From positions 1,798,001 through 1,862,000 of the forward strand of contig NZ_CABFVU010000001.1 in assembly GCF_902150045.1 (NCBI RefSeq): a stretch of DNA of 64,000 nucleotides, read 5' to 3'. The translations under genes and the position numbers were made by a program. Source of the stretch: Chitinophaga polysaccharea (GTDB lineage Bacteria > Bacteroidota > Bacteroidia > Chitinophagales > Chitinophagaceae). The notes under the pieces are model-generated. The model was not told where the DNA came from. It was given only the letters and a program-made list of their open reading frames with translations, and did not search any database. This document shows, piece after piece, positions 51,398-58,574 of this stretch (position 1 is its first letter; every line of letters begins with the position of its first letter).

Positions 51398-52138
51398 ATG
51401 CTAGCCATCTTTAAGAAAGAGATCAACCAGTTTTTCAGCAGTGTTACCGGCTATGTGGCCATCATACTGTTTTTACTGGCGAATGGATTAATGTTGTTCG
51501 TTTTCCCGGAAACCAGCCTGCTGGATACCGGGTATGCCAACCTGGATCCGCTGTTCAACCTGGCGCCGCTTATTTACCTGCTGCTTATACCTGCCATTAC
51601 CATGCGTTGCTTCGCAGATGAATTCAAAACCGGTACTATGGAATTACTGAGCACCAAACCACTCACCGGCTGGCAGATTGTAATGGGTAAATTCTGGGGC
51701 AGCCTGCTTATTGTGGCCATTTCCCTGCTTCCCACCATCATTTACTATTTCGCGATAAAACAATTAGGTGTAGATAACCAGCAGCTCGATACCGGTGGTA
51801 TCGCCGGCTCTTACATAGGCCTGTTGCTGCTGGGAGCCGCATTCACCGCCACAGGCATCTGGTCGTCATCCCTCACCAATAATGCCATGATCGCTTTTCT
51901 CATTGCATTGTTTACCTGCTTTATACTGTATAACGGCTTTGATGCAATAAGCAAAATACCGGTCTTTAGCGGCGGCGCCGATTACTATCTGCAGATGGCA
52001 GGGATCAAATTCCATTATACCTCTATCAGCCGCGGCGTAATTGATAGCCGCGATATTGTTTACTTTATCAGCATTATAGGCCTGATGCTTTATCTCACTA
52101 AATTATCCCTCCAAAGAAAACTCTGGCAAAACGGTTAA
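51398..52138 (+). CDS. gldF: Gliding motility ABC transporter permease GldF
   Basis: A 246-residue inner-membrane permease with six predicted helices, of the ABC-2 type. The start MLAIFKKEINQFFSSVTGYV and the ITMRCFADEFKTGTMELLSTKPLTGWQIVMGKFWG region (read in parts, about 65-105) are typical of GldF. It forms, with GldA (ATPase) and GldG, the ABC transporter required for gliding in Flavobacterium. gldG follows 21 bp downstream. No gldA is in the window. Confidence 0.94.
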   Translation: MLAIFKKEINQFFSSVTGYVAIILFLLANGLMLFVFPETSLLDTGYANLDPLFNLAPLIYLLLIPAITMRCFADEFKTGTMELLSTKPLTGWQIVMGKFWGSLLIVAISLLPTIIYYFAIKQLGVDNQQLDTGGIAGSYIGLLLLGAAFTATGIWSSSLTNNAMIAFLIALFTCFILYNGFDAISKIPVFSGGADYYLQMAGIKFHYTSISRGVIDSRDIVYFISIIGLMLYLTKLSLQRKLWQNG

Positions 52139-52159
52139 CAGCCGTTCTTATTAAATAAC

Positions 52160-53863
52160 ATGGCTACACGAAAAAAATACATACAACGTGCAATAGCAGT
52201 AATACTGGTACTCACGGGCATTAATATAGCAGCAGCCTATTTTCACGGCAGATGGGATCTGACAGCGGAAAAGCGTTATACGCTTACCGCCAGCACCCGG
52301 CAAATGCTGCGCAAACTGGACAGCCCCGTGGAAATCGAGGTATTCCTTAAAGGTGATTACCCGGCCAGCTTCCGGCAACTGGCACAGTCAACCGCTGAAC
52401 TGCTGGAAGAATTCAGGGAATACGGCAGGCAAAATCTCCGGTTCACCTTTGTGAATCCCGGGCAGGGCCTTTCGGATTCCGCACGCATGAAGTTCCTCGG
52501 CGAGCTCACCGCCCAGGGTATCATGCCTTTTAATATGAAAGTACAGCAGGAAGCCAACGACGGCTTTGCGGAGAAACTTATCTTTCCCGGCGCTCTGGTA
52601 CATTACAAAGGCAAAACATTAGGAATAAATCTTCTGAAAAACCAGGGCGGACAGGATCCCATGCAAACCATGAACAGCTCGGAAGCCTTGCTGGAATACC
52701 AGTTTGCCTATGCTATCCACAAACTGCAGGAAAAAGAAAAGCCACTGGTAGGCTATATGCTCGGCCATGGCGAATCGCTTGGAGCCGAAGTATATGATGC
52801 TCTCAGCACCCTGCAAACCAATTATGGCCTGGATACCCTTACCCTGCAGGCCGCTTCCTATATTCCCCGCGATTTTGATGTGATCCTGTTTGCGAAACCT
52901 GCCAGCGCCTTTTCTGATGCAGATAAGTTTAAGATAGATCAATACGTGATGAATGGGGGGAAAGTGCTGTGGTTCATCGATGAATCCACCGCCAGTATGG
53001 ACAGTTTGCATGAGCATCCGGAATTTTTTGCCATGGACCGGGGACTGAACCTGGAAGACCTCCTGTTCCGCTATGGCGTGCGTATTAACCAGGACCTCGT
53101 ATTGGATCTGCAGAGCGATGTAGTACCGCTGGTAGTGGGCAATGTGGGCAACCGGCCACAGATACAGCCCATGCCTTTTCCCTATTTTCCTATGCTGATG
53201 CCCACCAAAGCGCATCCCATAGTAAAAAACCTGGATATGGTGCTGAGCCGCTTTGTAAGTTCCATCGATACGATAAAAAACGACGCCATCCGTAAAACCA
53301 TACTGCTTACCACTTCCAGGAACAGCCGTACCACGCGGCTGCCGGCACAGGTAAGCTGGGATATTGTAAAAACACAGCCTAACCCGCGCGACTACCGGCA
53401 ACGTTACCTGCCTGCAGCTGTACTGCTGGAAGGAAAATTCACGTCGCTGTTCCGCAACCGGGAAAACCCGGAAGCCGTAAACCAGTTGTTTCATGCATCC
53501 GGACAGCCTTTCAGGGAATCTGCCGATACTATCAACAAAATGATTGTAGTAAGTGATGGCGATGTAATTGCCAATGCAGTATCGCGTAAAGAAGGACCGC
53601 TGCAAATGGGTATCAATGAATTTAACCCGGGCTTTGCCTTCGCCAATAAGGAATTTTTTCTCAACTGCCTGGAATATCTCTGCGGAAACAGCGGTATCAT
53701 GGAAGCCCGGAACAAGGAGCTGACACTGCGTTTGCTGGATGGGGAGAAGGTGAGACAGGAAAAGACCAAGTGGCAGGTGATCTGTTTCCTGGTGCCGGTA
53801 GGACTGGTTTTACTATTTGCCATGGTATTCCAGTTTATACGGCAACGTAAATTTACTGAATAG
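52160..53863 (+). CDS. gldG: Gliding motility ABC transporter component GldG
   Basis: A 567-residue protein with an N-terminal membrane helix (about 10-30), a large periplasmic domain, and a C-terminal helix (about 542-562). The ERYTLT-type start (WDLTAEKRYTLTASTRQML), VEIEVFLKGDYP and VGYMLGHGES (about 195-205) fit the GldG/ABC-type auxiliary family. It is co-transcribed with gldF and belongs to the GldA-F-G transporter. The substrate of that transporter is unknown. Confidence 0.93.
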   Translation: MATRKKYIQRAIAVILVLTGINIAAAYFHGRWDLTAEKRYTLTASTRQMLRKLDSPVEIEVFLKGDYPASFRQLAQSTAELLEEFREYGRQNLRFTFVNPGQGLSDSARMKFLGELTAQGIMPFNMKVQQEANDGFAEKLIFPGALVHYKGKTLGINLLKNQGGQDPMQTMNSSEALLEYQFAYAIHKLQEKEKPLVGYMLGHGESLGAEVYDALSTLQTNYGLDTLTLQAASYIPRDFDVILFAKPASAFSDADKFKIDQYVMNGGKVLWFIDESTASMDSLHEHPEFFAMDRGLNLEDLLFRYGVRINQDLVLDLQSDVVPLVVGNVGNRPQIQPMPFPYFPMLMPTKAHPIVKNLDMVLSRFVSSIDTIKNDAIRKTILLTTSRNSRTTRLPAQVSWDIVKTQPNPRDYRQRYLPAAVLLEGKFTSLFRNRENPEAVNQLFHASGQPFRESADTINKMIVVSDGDVIANAVSRKEGPLQMGINEFNPGFAFANKEFFLNCLEYLCGNSGIMEARNKELTLRLLDGEKVRQEKTKWQVICFLVPVGLVLLFAMVFQFIRQRKFTE

Positions 53864-53959
53864 CCTGAAATGCTGTAAGGCACTGTATTACAGAGCTTAC
53901 TGCAGCATCTGCTTAGAGGAAAAGGCCAGCTTAAACCGGAAACCTAGCCGCCGTTTTCC

Positions 53960-53967
53960 TATCTTTG
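53960..53967 (+). promoter_or_regulatory. Candidate -7 element for the TerC gene
   Basis: TATCTTTG matches TAnnTTTG, 21 nt upstream of the GTG at 53989. It overlaps an in-frame TTG at 53965, arguing that the TTG is not the start. Confidence 0.5.
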
Positions 53968-53988
53968 CTGCTCACAAAATGCAATCAC

Positions 53989-54936
53989 GTGGGAAAAACA
54001 GAGATAACATATCTGGTATTTTTTATTGTGATCATCCTGGCGGTTGTATTTGATCTTGGCTTTTTTAGCAGGAAGAATACAAAAACAAGTTTAAAAACAG
54101 CGCTCTGGCAAAGCATTTTCTGGGTAGTTTTATCTATGCTCTTTTTTGGGTTCATGTGGCTGGAAGACGGCGCAGAACCGGCCATCAGCTTTTTGAGCGC
54201 ATACCTGATGGAGAAATCCCTGTCGATAGATAATATCTTTGTGTTTGTACTCATCTTTAGTTTTTTTAAAATAAAAGAAGAGTATTATTCCCGGGTGTTA
54301 CTCATAGGTATCCTGATGGCTATTATTTTCAGGGCCATATTTATCTGGCTGGGGATTGCGCTTATAGAAAAATTTGAATGGGTATTATACATTTTTGGTG
54401 CTTTTCTCATTTATACCGGTATTAAAATGTTTATCACGAAAGAGGATAATGAATTTAAACCGGAAGAAAATGTGATTTACCGTTTTATGAACAAATACAT
54501 GCGGGTAACCATGGAAGAGCCTAAGGGCAGGTTCCTGATCCGTAAACATAATAAGGCTTATCTCACCACGTTATCACTGGTTGTAGTGATGCTGGCAATA
54601 ACAGATATCTTATTTGCGGTAGATTCTATCCCGGCTGTATTTGCTATTTCACGGGATCCGATGGTAGTATATACCTCTAATATATTTGCGGTTTTGGGAC
54701 TCAGGTCCCTGTTCTTTTTACTGAGAGGAGCGGTTGATAAATTTGATTATCTGCCCCAGGGTATTGCCATTGTCCTGGTTTTTATTGGACTGAAAATGCT
54801 GGCAGAATATTTCCTGCACAAGCATGATATTCAAATACCGGTATATGTATCGTTGATAGTGATTGTACTATGCCTTGGAGGTTCTATCCTCTATTCTCTC
54901 TATCATCAGAAAAAAGAATTACCGAAGCAGACGTGA
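53989..54936 (+). CDS. TerC family integral membrane protein
   Basis: A 315-residue inner-membrane protein with about eight to nine helices. The conserved acidic and Asn residues of the family are seen in MEKSLSIDNIFVFVLIF (about 72-88) and ITDILFAVDSIPAVFAI (about 204-220), which are symmetric halves. Family members are linked to tellurite resistance and, more recently, to manganese export and metal loading of exported proteins. I start it at GTG 53989 (GKTEITYLVFF); the upstream TTG lies in the promoter. The gap to gldG also holds a bulged hairpin. Confidence 0.9.
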   Translation: MGKTEITYLVFFIVIILAVVFDLGFFSRKNTKTSLKTALWQSIFWVVLSMLFFGFMWLEDGAEPAISFLSAYLMEKSLSIDNIFVFVLIFSFFKIKEEYYSRVLLIGILMAIIFRAIFIWLGIALIEKFEWVLYIFGAFLIYTGIKMFITKEDNEFKPEENVIYRFMNKYMRVTMEEPKGRFLIRKHNKAYLTTLSLVVVMLAITDILFAVDSIPAVFAISRDPMVVYTSNIFAVLGLRSLFFLLRGAVDKFDYLPQGIAIVLVFIGLKMLAEYFLHKHDIQIPVYVSLIVIVLCLGGSILYSLYHQKKELPKQT

Positions 54937-54998
54937 AGTAAAAAGCTGCGCAAACAGCAATTTTGCAGCAGTTAAGTGATTATTCAAACCTGATAAAC

Positions 54999-57503
54999 GT
55001 GTATAACGCAGCAAGTATCAACAAGACTTTGAAAGGGGAATTGTTGCAAGAGACCGGATTTTCTGAAATTGACCATCTTTTATTGGACAGCAGGAAGCTC
55101 AGCTTCCCCGAAACATCTTTGTTTATTTCATTGGTTAGCCCGCGGCGCAACGCGCATCAGTACATAGAGGAATTGTACCGCAAAGGGGTCAGCAATTTTG
55201 TAATAAGTGAACAGGTACCCCTGGAGAAGTATCCGAAAGCCAATTTTATCCTCGTTAAAGACACCCTGCAGGCATTACATACGCTGGTGGCCTTTCACCG
55301 GCAACAGTTCCACATACCCGTTATTGGTATTACCGGCAGCAATGGCAAAACCATTGTAAAGGAATGGTTGTTCCAACTGCTGGAAAAGGATTACAATATT
55401 GTTCGCAGTCCTAAAAGCTATAACTCACAGATAGGCGTTCCCCTTTCTGTGTGGCAAATGAAACCGGAACATCAGCTGGCTATCTTTGAAGCAGGCATTT
55501 CGCAACCCGGCGAGATGGTGAACCTTGAAAAAATTATCCGTCCCACTATCGGCATTTTTACCAACATAGGAGAGGCTCACAGTGAAGGCTTTTTAAATAT
55601 CCGGCAGAAAATAAATGAGAAGCTGGTGCTGTTTGCCAAGAGCGATATTCTTATCTATTGCAAAGATTATCTCGCCCTCAATGAATGTGTGCTTGCCTTT
55701 CATAACCAGGTTGGCAAAAAAGAAAACCAGGAAGGAGGCCCTGAACTGTTTTCCTGGTCTAGGAAAACAGATGCCGATCTGCGTGTAACCAATGTGGATA
55801 AGAAGGACAACCATACCCGCATAGATGTCCTGTACAAACAAACACCACTGCATTTCCAGATCCCCTTTGTTGATGAAGGATCTATCGAAAACGCCATTCA
55901 TTGTGTAGCCCTTATGCTATACCTGGGCAAGGAACAGGCCGTGATACAGCAAAGGATGGATCAGCTCAGCAATATTGCCATGCGCCTGGAACTGAAACAG
56001 GGGATCAATAACTGCTCTGTGATCAACGATAGCTACAACCTGGATCTCGGTTCCCTTACCATTGCGCTCGACTTTCTCCAGCAACAGCAGCAGCACGCCA
56101 CCCGAACGGTTATTCTCAGCGATATCCTGCAAAGCGGAAAAAGCGATGCTACTCTTTATGAAGAAGTGGCCGACCTTTTACAAAAGAAAGGCATCAATAA
56201 ACTTATTGCTATCGGTAAAAATATTGGCCGGGAGAAAAAGAGCTTCCAGCAGATAGAAGGTCTGAAGACCCAGTTCTTCACCACTACCGATGAATACATA
56301 CAACAGTTCAATGCCGACGATTTCCAGAATGAAACCATCCTGGTAAAAGGTTCCCGCATTTTCCAGTTTGAACGCATCGGTAAACTACTGGAACAAAAAG
56401 CGCATCAAACCATCCTGGAAATCAATCTTACTGCCATCTCACATAACGTAAAGCTGTACCAGTCGCTATTAAAGCCCGATACCAAATTAATGGCAATGGT
56501 GAAAGCATTCTCCTATGGCAGTGGCAGTTTTGAAATAGCCAATCTCCTCCAGTTCCATGGGGTGGATTACCTTGCGGTAGCCTATGCAGACGAAGGCGTG
56601 GAGCTGAGAAGGGCCGGTATTACCATGCCCATCATGGTGATGAACCCCGAACCTGCCAGTTTCGATGCTATTCTTCACTGGAACCTGGAGCCTGAGATTT
56701 ATTCCATGCAGATACTCCTGCAGTTTATGGAAGAAATTACTACTGCAGGCAAAACAGCTTTCCCCGTTCACATAAAGCTGGATACCGGGATGCACCGTCT
56801 TGGCTTTGTGAAAAGTGAGATCCCCGAGCTGGCGCAGATACTCACCGCCACTCCGCTGATGAAGGTACAGTCCATTTTCAGCCACCTGGCTGCCAGTGAA
56901 AATCCCGCAAAGGATGCCTTCACCCAGCAACAGGGCCGGTTGTTTTATGATATGAGTCACGAACTGCAGAAAGCGCTGGGCTATACCGTGATCCGCCATA
57001 TCGCCAACAGTGCCGCCATTAGCCGCCATCCGGATCTGCAACTGGATATGGTACGGCTGGGCATAGGAATGTACGGCATCGACAGCAGCAATGGTATCCA
57101 GGATCAACTCCGTAATGTAAGTACACTGAAAACCACGGTAGCACAGCTGAAACACCTGGAAGCCGGCGACACCGTGGGTTACGGCGGCAAATGGGAGGCA
57201 AAAGGGCCGGCAGTAACAGCTACCGTGCGTATTGGCTATGCCGATGGTTATCCCCGCAGGTTAGGCATGGGCACAGGTAAAATGCTGGTGCGCGGCAAAC
57301 TGGCGCCAGTGGCCGGCGTAGTGGCCATGGATATGCTTATGCTGGACGTAACACATATCCCCGATGTGGCAGAAGGCGATGAAGTGATCGTTTTCGGCCA
57401 GGATCTGCCTGTACAGGAGCTCTCCAACTGGGCTGAAACCATTCCCTATGAAATATTAACAGGAATTTCACAACGTGTAAAAAGGGTATATTTCCAGGAA
57501 TAA
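54999..57503 (+). CDS. Bifunctional MurF-type ligase / alanine racemase
   Basis: An 834-residue fusion. The N-terminal part (about 1-450) is a MurF-like ligase with the ATP loop GITGSNGKTIVKEW (about 112-125), SYNSQIGVPLSV and EAGISQPGEM, and the C-terminal VINDSYNLDLGSL. The C-terminal part (about 460-834) is an alanine racemase with the PLP lysine in VKAFSYGSG (Lys near 502), HIKLDTGMHRLG and the TVGYGGKW tyrosine region. The pair of activities makes D-Ala and uses D-Ala-D-Ala, and this fusion is a known Bacteroidota arrangement. I use the GTG at 54999 (MYNAASINKTL) rather than TTG 54963, because family members begin there. Confidence 0.9.
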   Translation: MYNAASINKTLKGELLQETGFSEIDHLLLDSRKLSFPETSLFISLVSPRRNAHQYIEELYRKGVSNFVISEQVPLEKYPKANFILVKDTLQALHTLVAFHRQQFHIPVIGITGSNGKTIVKEWLFQLLEKDYNIVRSPKSYNSQIGVPLSVWQMKPEHQLAIFEAGISQPGEMVNLEKIIRPTIGIFTNIGEAHSEGFLNIRQKINEKLVLFAKSDILIYCKDYLALNECVLAFHNQVGKKENQEGGPELFSWSRKTDADLRVTNVDKKDNHTRIDVLYKQTPLHFQIPFVDEGSIENAIHCVALMLYLGKEQAVIQQRMDQLSNIAMRLELKQGINNCSVINDSYNLDLGSLTIALDFLQQQQQHATRTVILSDILQSGKSDATLYEEVADLLQKKGINKLIAIGKNIGREKKSFQQIEGLKTQFFTTTDEYIQQFNADDFQNETILVKGSRIFQFERIGKLLEQKAHQTILEINLTAISHNVKLYQSLLKPDTKLMAMVKAFSYGSGSFEIANLLQFHGVDYLAVAYADEGVELRRAGITMPIMVMNPEPASFDAILHWNLEPEIYSMQILLQFMEEITTAGKTAFPVHIKLDTGMHRLGFVKSEIPELAQILTATPLMKVQSIFSHLAASENPAKDAFTQQQGRLFYDMSHELQKALGYTVIRHIANSAAISRHPDLQLDMVRLGIGMYGIDSSNGIQDQLRNVSTLKTTVAQLKHLEAGDTVGYGGKWEAKGPAVTATVRIGYADGYPRRLGMGTGKMLVRGKLAPVAGVVAMDMLMLDVTHIPDVAEGDEVIVFGQDLPVQELSNWAETIPYEILTGISQRVKRVYFQE

Positions 57504-57537
57504 TGATATTGCAGGCTTCGACTTTGAAATAAACTAT

Positions 57538-57545
57538 TATTTTTG
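57538..57545 (+). promoter_or_regulatory. Candidate -7 element for lspA
   Basis: TATTTTTG matches TAnnTTTG, 18 nt upstream of the TTG start of lspA. Confidence 0.45.
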
Positions 57546-57563
57546 ATAAAATTCTAATATCAG

Positions 57564-58217
57564 TTGAAATATCGTCACGTAGTAATTATCGTTATCCTGA
57601 TCCTGGCTATCGACCAGACGCTGAAATTCTGGATCAAGACGCATATGTTTATGCAACAGGAATTTGTGATTTTCCCCAATTGGTTCCGGATCCACTTTAT
57701 TGAAAATGAAGGTATGGCCTACGGCCTTAAGTTTGGAGGCGACTTTGGTAAAATACTCCTCACGCTTTTCCGCCTGGTGGCTGTGGTAGTGGGTTTTGTG
57801 TATATGAAGAAGCTCATCAGGGAAAAATACAGCACCGGTTTGCTGATCTGTGGATCCCTGATCCTGGCTGGAGCTGCCGGCAACCTGATTGACAGCATGT
57901 TTTACGGTCTTATCTTTAATGACAGCATAGGTTATGATGTAGCGAAGTTTATGCCTGCCGGCGGCGGTTATGGCAGCTTTTTACATGGCCGCGTGGTAGA
58001 TATGCTATACTTCCCAATTTATGAAGGTTACCTGCCTAAATGGGTGCCGTTTAAAGGTGGCGACTACTTCGTGTTTTTCCGCCCTGTATTCAACGTGGCC
58101 GATGCTGCCATTTCTACAGGCGTTATCGCTATCCTGCTGTTCCAGAAGCGTTTCTTCGGAAAGCATATGCAGCCCAAAGCCGTTGAACATCCTGTGGCAA
58201 AGGATCCTGTAGCATAA
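57564..58217 (+). CDS. lspA: Lipoprotein signal peptidase
   Basis: A 217-residue aspartic peptidase of the inner membrane with four helices. It cuts the signal peptide of prolipoproteins before the lipidated cysteine. The N-terminal DQTLKFWIK (about 13-21) and the two catalytic aspartates in NLIDSMFYG (about 109-117) and FNVADAAIS (about 173-181) are present. It is about 50 residues longer than the E. coli enzyme because of an insert between the catalytic motifs, as in other Bacteroidota. The start codon is TTG. It follows the MurF-Alr gene and is closed by a strong terminator. Confidence 0.94.
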   Translation: MKYRHVVIIVILILAIDQTLKFWIKTHMFMQQEFVIFPNWFRIHFIENEGMAYGLKFGGDFGKILLTLFRLVAVVVGFVYMKKLIREKYSTGLLICGSLILAGAAGNLIDSMFYGLIFNDSIGYDVAKFMPAGGGYGSFLHGRVVDMLYFPIYEGYLPKWVPFKGGDYFVFFRPVFNVADAAISTGVIAILLFQKRFFGKHMQPKAVEHPVAKDPVA

Positions 58218-58238
58218 TTACCAAACTTATTTATATGC

Positions 58239-58270
58239 AAAAGCGTCCGCCGAACGGCGGACGCTTTTTT
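58239..58270 (+). terminator. Rho-independent terminator after lspA
   Basis: AAAAGCGTCCGCC (58239-58251) pairs perfectly with GGCGGACGCTTTT (58256-58268) around a GAAC tetraloop, followed by T. Confidence 0.93.
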
Positions 58271-58279
58271 AATGAAGGA

Positions 58280-58300
58280 GATTGTCTGACGCAGGATTAA
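58280..58300. repeat. Dispersed repeat, copy D (degenerate half)
   Basis: GATTGTCTGACGCAGGATT matches one arm of copy A (TTGTCTGACGCCAGGATT) apart from one base, then homology fades. The other arm is missing. Confidence 0.55.
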
Positions 58301-58412
58301 CCATCATAAATTCTAAGTGCTCCAATCGCCTCACCCTGAATGGATTATAGCCCCCAATGCAGTCTCCCCGCATTCCCGGCCCTGGCTTTTTCCAAATTAT
58401 ACCCGCATTTGC

Positions 58413-58443
58413 TTTGAAATGAAAAATACCCGGATTATATTTG
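58413..58443 (+). promoter_or_regulatory. Consensus Bacteroidota promoter of the third receptor
   Basis: TTTG at 58413-58416, a 19-bp spacer and TATATTTG at 58436-58443. Both words and the spacing fit the -33/-7 consensus. The start codon is 131 nt downstream, leaving a long leader. Confidence 0.7.
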
Positions 58444-58574
58444 TCTACTAATTCTATAGACTATATGATAATACTTTTTACAAAGCATTCATTTTCAGTA
58501 CGATGTTGAGGCACGACATTGAAAAAGGTCCCCTTATCAATTTATCATTCCAGAATCAATAATGTTTACTGCAC

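Larger units (their letters stand above)
58218..58574. other. 357-bp intergenic region
   Basis: It contains the lspA terminator (58239-58270), a degenerate half copy of the dispersed repeat (58280-58300), the consensus promoter of the third receptor (58413-58443) and a leader of about 130 nt. In the leader, TTTTCA and ATGT can pair with ACAT and TGAAAA to form a bulged hairpin near 58493-58527. No gene is seen. Confidence 0.7.

Noticed and set aside
52619..53605. 328-residue minus-strand frame inside gldG
   Set aside because: Shadow of gldG; composition is rich in His, Tyr and Gln, typical of antisense translation.
53989..54936. TerC gene as part of a tellurite-resistance or phage-defence ter cluster
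   Set aside because: No terA, terB, terD, terE or terZ neighbours; it stands between gldG and a cell-wall gene.
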